Below, piece after piece: positions 41,933 through 50,184 of a stretch of 64,000 nt of DNA. The notes beneath the pieces were generated by a model. That model did not search any database, was not told where the DNA came from, and was given only the letters and a program-made list of their open reading frames with translations. The position numbers and the translations under genes are program-made. The DNA comes from JAAYZH01 sp964479695 (lineage in GTDB: Bacteria > Bacillota > Clostridia > Saccharofermentanales > Fastidiosipilaceae). Every line of letters starts with the position of its first letter. Within the stretch, counting starts at the first letter, position 1. The stretch spans positions 114,016-178,015 of the forward strand of contig CAYZSO010000001.1 in NCBI GenBank assembly GCA_964479695.1, in the 5' to 3' direction.

Positions 41933-44109
41933 CTCAGGGAAACCTAGTAAGACGAATCACTTCAGTAGCGGGTATGCTGCTGCTCTCCGCGGCGATTATT
42001 TTTGTCTTGTACCAAGCGGCTGTGCCTAATCGTTTGACGATCCAAGTCGGCGAGCCGGTTCCGCAGGACATTATTTCGAACCGTGCCATTGTTGATCGTG
42101 TTGCGACCGAAAAACGCGCCGCTGACCAGGCCGCACTGGTTCAGGATGTCATGGTGCGCTCGGAGCGGATTTCTTCCGAAAGTCTCACTGGTTTGGAGAA
42201 CTTCTTCACAGAATTAGACACAACTAGAGAGAGATTATATGTCGGAGAAACACCGGCGACCGAACCTGCCGCAACCACAACGGGCGCTGCCGGCACCACA
42301 ACACCAAACGGGTCTGCCTCTGAACCTACCCGCAGACTGGTTCCGTCACAAGAGGAACTCAATTCGGAGGGAGCTAGGATTGCGCAAGCGCTGGAAACCG
42401 ACCGCGGCCTTCAACTAAACAGCCAAGATATCACAACGGTGCTGGCGTTCAGCGATTCTGTGTACCAAGCATTCCGAACCCATGCAATGAACATCAGCCG
42501 CAGCATCATGGCCGGCGAACATGATTCCTTTTCCTTGTTATTGTCCATCACAACGAAGGTCAATGAAACCGTTTCGACGAATGAGTTTTACAAGAATGAA
42601 CTGGGCATGATCGGAACCTTCCTCAGGGTTTTGCTTCAGCCCAATATGACCTATGACCAAAACGCGACCCAGGCAGCCCGCGATGCTGTGATCGCCCAAG
42701 TTCGGGCGAATCCCATTCTGATTCCTGCGGGAAGCCTCATTGCCTCCGCCGGCGAGCCTCTGACAGAAGTCGCCTTCCAGAAGCTGGAAGACCTGGACCT
42801 GGTGGATACCGGTGAAGTCACCTGGCGAATCCTCGTGCCGCTGGTCGCCTTGTATTTACTCGTGATCGCGATCCTCTGGATCTATTTCCGCTACTATGAG
42901 AAACACCAAATGCGCAATCAAACGGATTGGATTGTCGCACTGATCACGATTACGTTGGTGATCTTAGCCTCCGCCTATGTGAGTCGCTTCTCGCCACTGC
43001 TCATTCCGGTCTACTTCCTGGCAATTGTGCTCAGCACGTACTTTGGTCTTCGCACATCGCTGGTCATCACCTCCATGATTATTCTGCTGCTCTATCCCAT
43101 CACCTCGCTCAATCCGCAGTATTTATTTGTCGGCATTATGGGTTCCTGGGCAGCCGCACTGATTGCCGCCACCCAGACGAAGAACCGCAACTATGTCATG
43201 TTGATTATCGGCACCACGTTGGTGGCCTTCGCTTCCTCCGTCATTTATTCGACCATGACGCAAACAAGTACTGCGGTCATGCTGCAATCGGCGGGTATGG
43301 TTACGGCCAATGCGGCAATCTCCGCAATTCTGGCCGTCGGGCTCTCACCGATCTACGAAATGCTCATCAGCTCCGTGTCCCCGGTGAAACTCATTAATCT
43401 TTCAGACCCCAGTGCGCCGCTTCTCCGCAAACTCTTTCTTGAAGCACCCGGAACCTACCAGCACTCCATGATGATTGCGAATCTCGCGGAAACCGCGGCC
43501 GAGAGGATCGGGGCGAACGCACTTCTGGTTCGGGTCGGTGCATATTACCATGATATCGGGAAGACCTGGAATCCCCAGATGTACACAGAGAATCAAAAAG
43601 GCTTCAACCCCCATTCCTTACTTACCACAGAAGAGAGTGTCCGGGTGATCTTGCGCCACGTGACGTATGGGGAAGAACTGGGCCGCCGCTATCGGCTCCC
43701 CCAGGAAATTATCAACTTCACCATCTCGCACCATGGCACAACCGTCATGTCCTATTTCTACAGTCAGGCGCAAGCTGAGGCTAAGGCAAAGGATCTGCCG
43801 GCGCCGGATCCCAAGGATTACACCTACCCCGGCACCATTCCGATGAATCGGGAGACCGGAATTTTCATGTTGGCCGACACAACCGAGGCAGCCATGCGTT
43901 CCTCCGGGATCACCCACCTTGATGAAGCGGAAGTCTATATCCGCAAGTTGGTGCGGCAGAAAGTGGATCAAGATCAACTGGTGAATTCCGGCTTGTCTTT
44001 CCACGATGTCGAAGAGATCATTCAAGCGTTCCTGCAAGTTTACGCAGGACAGTTCCATGAAAGGATAAAATATCCGGATGCAAGTCCAGTTTCTGAATCG
44101 TCAAAATAA
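41929..44109 (+). CDS. pgpH: PgpH-type HD phosphohydrolase (7TM-HD family)
   Basis: A 726-residue membrane protein with one N-terminal helix, a large outer 7TMR-HDED domain, about seven helices and a cytosolic HD domain with YYHDIGKTWNPQMY (H541, D542) and ISHHGTTVM. In Listeria and other Bacillota PgpH degrades cyclic di-AMP, and this architecture matches. The outer domain holds a Thr/Pro/Ala-rich stretch (TEPAATTTGAAGTTTPNG). GTG 41929 overlaps the phoH stop. The phoH-pgpH-ybeY order is conserved. The end overlaps ybeY-era by 32 bp. Confidence 0.94.
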   Translation: MTQGNLVRRITSVAGMLLLSAAIIFVLYQAAVPNRLTIQVGEPVPQDIISNRAIVDRVATEKRAADQAALVQDVMVRSERISSESLTGLENFFTELDTTRERLYVGETPATEPAATTTGAAGTTTPNGSASEPTRRLVPSQEELNSEGARIAQALETDRGLQLNSQDITTVLAFSDSVYQAFRTHAMNISRSIMAGEHDSFSLLLSITTKVNETVSTNEFYKNELGMIGTFLRVLLQPNMTYDQNATQAARDAVIAQVRANPILIPAGSLIASAGEPLTEVAFQKLEDLDLVDTGEVTWRILVPLVALYLLVIAILWIYFRYYEKHQMRNQTDWIVALITITLVILASAYVSRFSPLLIPVYFLAIVLSTYFGLRTSLVITSMIILLLYPITSLNPQYLFVGIMGSWAAALIAATQTKNRNYVMLIIGTTLVAFASSVIYSTMTQTSTAVMLQSAGMVTANAAISAILAVGLSPIYEMLISSVSPVKLINLSDPSAPLLRKLFLEAPGTYQHSMMIANLAETAAERIGANALLVRVGAYYHDIGKTWNPQMYTENQKGFNPHSLLTTEESVRVILRHVTYGEELGRRYRLPQEIINFTISHHGTTVMSYFYSQAQAEAKAKDLPAPDPKDYTYPGTIPMNRETGIFMLADTTEAAMRSSGITHLDEAEVYIRKLVRQKVDQDQLVNSGLSFHDVEEIIQAFLQVYAGQFHERIKYPDASPVSESSK

Positions 44110-45652
44110 ATTTCCGGTTGAGTCGTCTTACGAGGCAATCGAGGCAGCTCTCCGTTTAGCTTATGAGCGTAATTCTCTGGCCAAAGCCGCAGAAACCCCC
44201 TTCAAGCCCTCCGTTTCAGTTACCTTCGTGAATGAGAAGGTCATGCGTGAAACGAACCGTGAGACCCGCGGCATCGCGAAGGTCACGGATGTTCTCTCCT
44301 TTCCTCTCTTGGAAATGGAGGATGGAGAACTCCTGAAACCGCTCACCGAAGCCGATTTCTATCCGGAAGAAGAATCGGATTCCGAATCGGATTCCGAATC
44401 CGAGTCCGAGTCCGAATCCGATTCTGAAACCGAAGTCACCTACATCCTTGAGCTGGGCGATATCGTGATTTGCGCACCGCGTGCCCAAGCACAGGCGGAG
44501 GCATATGGTCACAGTTTCTTGCGCGAGCTGACCTTCTTGGCGCTTCACGGCATGTTGCATCTTCTAGGTTACGACCATGAAGAGGGCGAAGCTCAGGAAG
44601 CGAAAATGTTTGGGATCCAAGAAGAAATCCTGAACGAATTGGGCATCACAAGAGACGGAACGGAAGGAAGTCTCCCACTTGGCGACTTCGCCATAGCAGA
44701 CCAGAACCTGCCGGAAGGCTTCAAATCCGGTTTCGTCGCCATTGTCGGGCGGCCTAATGCAGGGAAATCAACACTCTTGAATCGCCTGTCGGGTGACGAA
44801 TTGGCGATTGTCACGCCCAAGGCGCAGACCACCCGCCACAATATTCGCACGGTGTTGGACGACGGCACGAGCCAAATCATTTTCATCGACACGCCGGGCA
44901 TCCATAGGTCCAGTAACAAGCTGGACCGCTACATGACGGATTCCGCTTGGTTTGCGCTCCAGGACGCCGATGTCGGGCTCCTTCTGGTCGACCCGGAAAA
45001 GGGCTTCATCAGCGAAGTGGAAAAAGCCTGTACGAAGAAAGCCGCTGAATTTGGCATCCCTTTAATCCTCCTGCTGACGAAAACGGATGCTTTGGCCAAA
45101 GAAAGCCTTCTCCCCGTCATCTCACGCTACGCCGCCTTCTATGACTTCGCTGACATCATCCCAATCTCGGCAACCGCCAATGACAATATCGATCTGCTCC
45201 TTGCGAAGATCCGTGAATTGCTGCCTGAAGGACCGCGCTACTACCACGAGGATTCCTATACAGACCAGACGGAGAGGGCTTTGGCCGCCGAATACATCCG
45301 CGAACAAATCCTCCACTACATGCACCAAGAAATTCCGTACGCTGCTGCCGTTGAGATTGACTCTTTCAAAGAAGAAATGGACGAATCCGGCGAACGCCGA
45401 CTCGTACGAATTCTAGCCTCGATCATTACGGAGAAGGACTCCCACAAGGGGATGATCATCGGGAAAAAGGGTCAGAGCCTCAAGCGCATCGGCACGGCTG
45501 CCAGAATCAAATTAGAGGAGCTCTTGGGCTGCAAAGTCTACTTGGAACTCCATGTCAAAGTCAGACCGGATTGGCAAAACAAAGATGAGATTTTAAACCA
45601 GCTGGGCTATGTAAAAGGCAAAGCCGGCCCTTCCGCCGAAGATATTATGTAG
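44078..45652 (+). CDS. ybeY-era: Fused rRNA maturation RNase YbeY and GTPase Era
   Basis: One uninterrupted frame of 524 residues joins two ribosome-assembly proteins. Residues 1 to about 190 are YbeY, with zinc-binding H157, H161 and H167 in ALHGMLHLLGYDHEE. From about residue 215 it is Era: Walker A GRPNAGKS (224-231), the switch region TTRHNIR, DTPGIH, LTKTD and a C-terminal KH domain (MIIGKKGQSLKRIGTAAR). Each half has its full motif set. Inside YbeY, around residues 98-120, a repeat-encoded acidic stretch (ESDSESDSESESESESDS) is inserted. YbeY and Era are known to cooperate in 16S rRNA maturation. In most Bacillota dgkA and cdd separate them; both are absent here. recO follows 3 bp later. 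Confidence 0.95.
   Translation: MQVQFLNRQNKFPVESSYEAIEAALRLAYERNSLAKAAETPFKPSVSVTFVNEKVMRETNRETRGIAKVTDVLSFPLLEMEDGELLKPLTEADFYPEEESDSESDSESESESESDSETEVTYILELGDIVICAPRAQAQAEAYGHSFLRELTFLALHGMLHLLGYDHEEGEAQEAKMFGIQEEILNELGITRDGTEGSLPLGDFAIADQNLPEGFKSGFVAIVGRPNAGKSTLLNRLSGDELAIVTPKAQTTRHNIRTVLDDGTSQIIFIDTPGIHRSSNKLDRYMTDSAWFALQDADVGLLLVDPEKGFISEVEKACTKKAAEFGIPLILLLTKTDALAKESLLPVISRYAAFYDFADIIPISATANDNIDLLLAKIRELLPEGPRYYHEDSYTDQTERALAAEYIREQILHYMHQEIPYAAAVEIDSFKEEMDESGERRLVRILASIITEKDSHKGMIIGKKGQSLKRIGTAARIKLEELLGCKVYLELHVKVRPDWQNKDEILNQLGYVKGKAGPSAEDIM
44372..44428 (+). repeat. Ser/Asp/Glu repeat inside the YbeY domain
   Basis: In-frame units of GAATCGGATTCC and GAATCCGAGTCC encode alternating Glu/Asp and Ser residues within the YbeY half of the fusion, before the zinc motif. 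Confidence 0.9.
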
Positions 45653-45655
45653 CGT

Positions 45656-46492
45656 ATGGGGCATGTCAAGATCAGAGGCATCATCCTGCGCCTTACCAAT
45701 GTGAAAGACTACGACCGCTACCTCTCTGTGCTGACCAAAGAGCACGGAATTCTCTCCGTCTACGCGAGGAGAATCCGTTCCGGCAAGAGCAAGCTCGGCA
45801 GCCGGTGCCAACTGTTTTCTTTCGCCGATTTCGAACTCTTTGAGAATAAGGGTCACTACTCACTCAACGAGGTCTGGAGTGTCTACGCGTTTCCCGGCCT
45901 GCAAAAGGACGTACTGAAACTGACGGCCGCCTCTCAACTCGCCGAAATCATCCTGGATAACACGCATGAAAGGCAAGACTCGGAACCTCTCTACGAGCTT
46001 TTTGTGAGAGCGTGCTATGAACTGGACCGCGGGGAGAAGGACACCTATTTACTCACCTGGCTTGCCGAAATGAAAATGATGAACAGTCTGGGCTATCTGC
46101 CGCAACTTTATACTTGCAGAACTTGCGGTCAACCGATTGAAGAAGAAGGCTTCACCTATTTCGATTTCCATAATGGGCAGGTGTACGACAGAGAACATGG
46201 TTTGCGCAAGAGTCAAGATTTCACTGCAGAAATCGGCAAGGTTAGCCGGCCTCTTCTAACCGCTCTTCGCTACCTCGCGGACTGTCCCATTGAGCGGACG
46301 TACACCTTGCAGCTAAGCCCCGCAGTGATCGATGAATTGGGGCAGTTCACGCTGCGCTTTGTGGGCGCCAGATTAGACAAAAATTATGATAAGTTCAGTA
46401 TTTTCAAGGATTTTGCGCTGCCGTCGGCGGATCCTGTGACTGATCCTGTGAATGATCCGTCAAGCGATCCTTCAACTGGCGAAGGTCCTTAA
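45656..46492 (+). CDS. recO: DNA repair protein RecO
   Basis: A 278-residue RecO that helps load RecA with RecF and RecR. It has an N-terminal OB fold (KIRGIILRLTNVKDYDRYLS, then LSVYARRIR) and a zinc-type region, CRTCGQPIEEEGFTYFD, which has only one CxxC pair in view. The order era-recO is standard. The last 20 residues (DPVTDPVNDPSSDP) come from a 12-bp repeat, and the final 89 bp overlap the end of the convergent helicase gene on the other strand. Confidence 0.93.
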   Translation: MGHVKIRGIILRLTNVKDYDRYLSVLTKEHGILSVYARRIRSGKSKLGSRCQLFSFADFELFENKGHYSLNEVWSVYAFPGLQKDVLKLTAASQLAEIILDNTHERQDSEPLYELFVRACYELDRGEKDTYLLTWLAEMKMMNSLGYLPQLYTCRTCGQPIEEEGFTYFDFHNGQVYDREHGLRKSQDFTAEIGKVSRPLLTALRYLADCPIERTYTLQLSPAVIDELGQFTLRFVGARLDKNYDKFSIFKDFALPSADPVTDPVNDPSSDPSTGEGP

Positions 46493-48989
46493 CTTCCTCC
46501 ACAATCCATTCCTCCGGGAATAACTCGCGGTAGGCACGGGTGCCATAGCGCTCATCCAAGAGCAGCAAGAACCCGGTATCCTCTTCAGAACGGATCAATC
46601 TGCCCGCTGCCTGCAGAACCTTGTTAAACCCCGGGTAGAGGTAGGCAAAGAGGAAGCCACCCTGGTACATTTCGTCATAATACTCCCTCATGATGTTCCG
46701 TTCAGGACTTAGTTGCGGCAGGCCCACGCCCACGATGCTCACCCCGGTCAATTTATCCCCCACAAGGTCAATGCCTTCCCCGAAAATCCCTCCGAGGACC
46801 GCCACGCCAATCACCGTTTCACCCCGCTCCGGGTGGTCAAAGGCCTCCAGAAACTGCGCCCTGGCCTTCTGATTCATCGACCTCGTCTGGACTTGCCAAC
46901 GAATATCCTGCCCCGCCAGCATCTTCTGCAGCAGCGGCATGACCATTTCCAAGTACGCGAACGAAGGGAAGAAGACGAACTGCTGCCCTTTCTTCAGAAG
47001 TATGGCTAGAGCGATGGCTTTGGCCAAAGCCGCCTTCGACTCCTCTCTCTTTCTATACGTAGTTGGGAGGAAACTAGCCACCAGCACTTGCAAATTTTCC
47101 GGCGGGAAAGGGGAGGGGAGCTGCAGGGTGTCCGGCCGATTATCCGGTTTACGACCGCAGAAATTGATGCTGAAATACGAAATCGGACTGAGCGTAGCGG
47201 AGAAAAAGACCGCGGCATGCCGGTTCATATACGTTTCGCTGAGTTTCTCCGAAACGTCCAAACAGATCAAGCGGATCGCGAGCCCTTGCTTGGTCGTCCT
47301 GGCTGCAGCTATGTACGCGGATGACCAATATTCATCGACAACCCGCAGGAAGAACTTGGCTTGTGCGATCATTTCAATGAGTTTGCGTCTCTGACGGCTG
47401 TCCTGGAAATTTTCAATTTGCTCACGCATATGTTGAACCCAAGGCACGAGGAGCTCAGCAAGTTGGCGTGGCGGCATATTGCTTGCGCGGAAGTTCTCAT
47501 CTTGGAGAACACGCATGGTCTGCCCCTCCGGAGCAGTTTCCAGCTGATCCCAAGCGGGTTCACCTTTTTCCATGGAAGCTTGAAGTTTGCTGAAGTACTC
47601 GCAGACGGCTCCGTTTATGCGTGCGGCATACATGTTCTCATTCGGAAAGAGCGACTGTAAAACGAAAAATTCCTGACTCTCGAGGGTGGCCGAGTACATT
47701 TCACGTGAGCGGTCCACCAGATTATGTGCCTCGTCAACGAGCAGGATCTGTTGCCCTGTGTCCGGTGCGAAGAAACGGATCAGTTGGACTTTCGGATCGA
47801 AAGCATGGTTATAATCGCCGATGATCACATCGCAAGCCAGAGCCATATCCAAACTCAGCTCGAAAGGGCAAACCTTGTGCTTCTCTCCTGCCGCCATCAG
47901 TAATTCAGGGCTTAACTCAGGGACCGGCATTAATTCGCGCATCGCGTCCGGCAAGTGATCATAATAACTGGTGGCGTAGGGGCAAAGCGCCGTGTCACAG
48001 TAAAGTTCAGGGCAAAGACACATGGATTCCTTCGCGCGCAAGGTGATGGAACGAAGGTGAAGGTTCGACTCACTGCGAAGATCCCGGAGGGCCTGTTCGG
48101 CAACCCGGCGGGTAGAGGTCTTGGCAGTCAAATAGAAAATATGGTCAAATTCCGGATTCGTCAATTGTTTGATGGCCGGAAACAAGGTTGACATCGTTTT
48201 GCCGGTACCTGTTGGCGCTTGGGCGATCAGCGGTGTCCGCCTGAGAATACTCTCTTCGACACGTGAAATGAGCTCTTCTTGCCCTGGCCTCAATTGGGAA
48301 TAGGGGAAGGTCATTTCCTGAATGGAGGCGTCTCGCTCCCGAAGCCAATCGCTCAGGCGCACGGCTTGCGCCAGATAAGCTTCGCAAGTCCCGTTGAACC
48401 AGGCTTCCAGCTCCGGCCAGGTGATTTCTCTGACTTTGAAAGCCGCTTCCAGCGTTTCCGCGGAGACATAAGCCAATGCATAGGGAATCAATTCCGGTAT
48501 TTCTTGGTCAAGCGCTTCTTGCTCTGCCCAATAAAGGTACGTGTAAAGCATCGCCTGATGCCAATGGATCGCTTCGCCTTCTTGAGGCACTTGCTCCAGG
48601 GGACCCGCAACCGTCTTCACTTCAATCACAAAACTTGTTTCCGGTTCATTGGCAAAGTGCGCGAAACTCACCACCCTCGGATCCTCGGCCGGGGTAAGCA
48701 AAACATCCGCTCGCCCGTTAATTTCGAGGCCCGAAATCACCTGGGTGCCACCGGTTCTGTCAGCTCCTGCCGCCGTGTGCCAGATATACTTGAGTGGATA
48801 TTCTTTCTGGACATCATAATGGAGATATTCTGAACGCAGGAGAGAGGCAAAGGCCTGGTGCGTTCTTGTACCGGTTTGCCCGGAGAGTTGGTGATAGGTA
48901 AGGACACTTAATCCGCCTGTCCTGTGCACAGACTCTACTAACTGTCTGGCGCCTACCCTGATGGTATGATGATCGTTATTTCTGGCCAA
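46404..48989 (-). CDS. Rad3/DinG-type ATP-dependent DNA helicase with N-terminal nuclease-like domain
   Basis: An 861-residue superfamily 2 helicase. The N-terminal 230 residues resemble a PDDEXK nuclease-like domain (GRADVLLTP, then TSFVIEVKTVAG). Helicase motifs follow: QAPTGTGKT (K264), an iron-sulfur cysteine set (CLCPELYCDTALCPY, then KVCPF), DEAH at D419 and, late, GGIFGEGIDLVGDKLTGV and QAAGRLIRSEEDTGF. Such enzymes unwind DNA in repair. The apparent start is TTG 48989, whose TTTGGCCA context overlaps the recurring palindromic motif. The 3' end overlaps recO convergently by 89 bp. The gene stands alone on this strand. Confidence 0.9.
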   Translation of the reverse strand: MARNNDHHTIRVGARQLVESVHRTGGLSVLTYHQLSGQTGTRTHQAFASLLRSEYLHYDVQKEYPLKYIWHTAAGADRTGGTQVISGLEINGRADVLLTPAEDPRVVSFAHFANEPETSFVIEVKTVAGPLEQVPQEGEAIHWHQAMLYTYLYWAEQEALDQEIPELIPYALAYVSAETLEAAFKVREITWPELEAWFNGTCEAYLAQAVRLSDWLRERDASIQEMTFPYSQLRPGQEELISRVEESILRRTPLIAQAPTGTGKTMSTLFPAIKQLTNPEFDHIFYLTAKTSTRRVAEQALRDLRSESNLHLRSITLRAKESMCLCPELYCDTALCPYATSYYDHLPDAMRELMPVPELSPELLMAAGEKHKVCPFELSLDMALACDVIIGDYNHAFDPKVQLIRFFAPDTGQQILLVDEAHNLVDRSREMYSATLESQEFFVLQSLFPNENMYAARINGAVCEYFSKLQASMEKGEPAWDQLETAPEGQTMRVLQDENFRASNMPPRQLAELLVPWVQHMREQIENFQDSRQRRKLIEMIAQAKFFLRVVDEYWSSAYIAAARTTKQGLAIRLICLDVSEKLSETYMNRHAAVFFSATLSPISYFSINFCGRKPDNRPDTLQLPSPFPPENLQVLVASFLPTTYRKREESKAALAKAIALAILLKKGQQFVFFPSFAYLEMVMPLLQKMLAGQDIRWQVQTRSMNQKARAQFLEAFDHPERGETVIGVAVLGGIFGEGIDLVGDKLTGVSIVGVGLPQLSPERNIMREYYDEMYQGGFLFAYLYPGFNKVLQAAGRLIRSEEDTGFLLLLDERYGTRAYRELFPEEWIVEEVKDLRQLKDRLTDHSQDQSQDPPTAAQNP
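46430..46477 (+). repeat. 12-bp tandem repeat in the recO/helicase overlap
   Basis: Four units beginning GATCC (GATCCTGTGACT, GATCCTGTGAAT, GATCCGTCAAGC, GATCCTTCAACT) are coding on both strands: they give the Asp-Pro tail of RecO and the HSQDQSQDPP end of the helicase. Confidence 0.9.
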
Positions 48990-49074
48990 AGTACCCTATT
49001 GTTCTCTTCCCGTTCAATGTATGGTTCACTTTACCACATTATTGTCGAGGAGAATCCCTGCAAATTCATCCCAA

Positions 49075-49096
49075 AATACTAAAATACTAAAATTCC
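49075..49096. repeat. Short AAAATACT direct repeat upstream of the zinc-ribbon gene
   Basis: AAAATACT is repeated about two and a half times in the A/T-rich region between the divergent helicase and zinc-ribbon genes. A TATACT box at 49129-49134 could serve the zinc-ribbon gene, but its -35 box is poor. Confidence 0.6.
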
Positions 49097-49194
49097 GTTA
49101 AATCAAGTGCTTTTTTACTTTAATCAGTTATACTTGTGGAGAAGATTCATAACCCGGGCCTAAGCATAGGCAGGGGAGTAAAGGGGTGAAGACC

Positions 49195-50049
49195 ATGAAA
49201 TTTTGCACGAATTGCGGAAGTAAATTAGATGACACGGCTGATGTTTGCAGTAACTGTGGACAGCCTGTTCATTACAGCGGAGCAGAAGTCACAGCGAATG
49301 AGGCAGGAGCCCCAACATCAGAGAACCCTGTAGACCAAGCACCTGAGGCGGGTGCGGCGGCTTTGGGCAATGAATCAAAGGCTGCCTATACACAAGAAAG
49401 CGGATCGACTGATCAAGCGGGATCTGAAGCGAATAAGGCCAATGAGCAAGCGCAAGGCTACGCGAATCATTCGGGCTATCCGTCTTCTGCCCAGTATCAG
49501 AATTATGCTTCCTCACAAGGACCGGCCACGGGCAACCAGAGCTACAACCAGGGCTACAACCAGGGCAACCCCCAGCAGAACGCTCAGCAAGGGTATGACC
49601 AACAACAGAACGCGCAACAAGGGTACTCCTACCAACAACAGTATACCTATCAAGGAAATGATCAGCAGGGAAGTAACCAGAACACACAGTATGGTCAGCA
49701 ACAATACCAGCCTCCTGTGCAAGGGCGAAATGTCGCCTTGGCAATTATTTTGAGCTTGGTGACTTGCGGCATTTACTACTTTATCTGGCTGTACCAAGTT
49801 GAGAACGATAGTGCTGCACTGGCCGGCGAAGAGTCACGTGGCGGAATGGTTGTCCTTCTGACGATCATCACCTGCGGAATTTATGGTCTGTACTGGTGGT
49901 ACATGATCGGCAGTAACCGCATGAAACGTCTCACGAACAAAGATAACGGTGTCCTCTATTTGATCTTGGCTATTTTCCAGCTGCAAATTGTGAACATCGC
50001 GATTCTGCAAAGTGACTTGAATGCAATGGTCGGGGCGAATGATTTTTAA
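49195..50049 (+). CDS. Zinc-ribbon, Gln/Asn/Tyr-rich membrane protein with DUF4234 domain
   Basis: A 284-residue protein with three parts. An N-terminal zinc ribbon has two CxxCG pairs (KFCTNCGSKL and DVCSNCGQPV). A linker of about 130 residues is rich in Gln, Asn, Tyr and Gly (NQGYNQGNPQQNAQQGYDQ). A C-terminal DUF4234-like domain has paired helices (IILSLVTCGIYYFIWLYQV and LTIITCGIYGLYWWYMIGS). The function is unknown. ATG 49195 fits the zinc-ribbon start; GTG 49186 would add three residues and also has a ribosome site. Confidence 0.8.
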   Translation: MKFCTNCGSKLDDTADVCSNCGQPVHYSGAEVTANEAGAPTSENPVDQAPEAGAAALGNESKAAYTQESGSTDQAGSEANKANEQAQGYANHSGYPSSAQYQNYASSQGPATGNQSYNQGYNQGNPQQNAQQGYDQQQNAQQGYSYQQQYTYQGNDQQGSNQNTQYGQQQYQPPVQGRNVALAIILSLVTCGIYYFIWLYQVENDSAALAGEESRGGMVVLLTIITCGIYGLYWWYMIGSNRMKRLTNKDNGVLYLILAIFQLQIVNIAILQSDLNAMVGANDF

Positions 50050-50126
50050 GGGCTTTCGGTGGGCATTTCCGTTTGACGGTGTTAATGCACTGAATTAAAG
50101 ATTTAATGACAAACATTAAAAAATAG

Positions 50127-50155
50127 TTGACAAGAATTAAGGCAGTCGCTATGAT
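50127..50155 (+). promoter_or_regulatory. Strong sigma-A promoter
   Basis: TTGACA and TATGAT are separated by 17 bp, 30 bp before the GTG start of the HExxH membrane protein, giving a leader of only about 23 nt. Confidence 0.85.
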
Positions 50156-50184
50156 CACCCTAGAATGATAGGGAGGTGATCAGA

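Noticed and set aside
41799..42029. A second frame with Val-Pro-Thr-Pro-Asp repeats over the phoH end
   Set aside because: It is an alternative reading of the 21-bp repeat overlapping phoH and pgpH, with no start signal.
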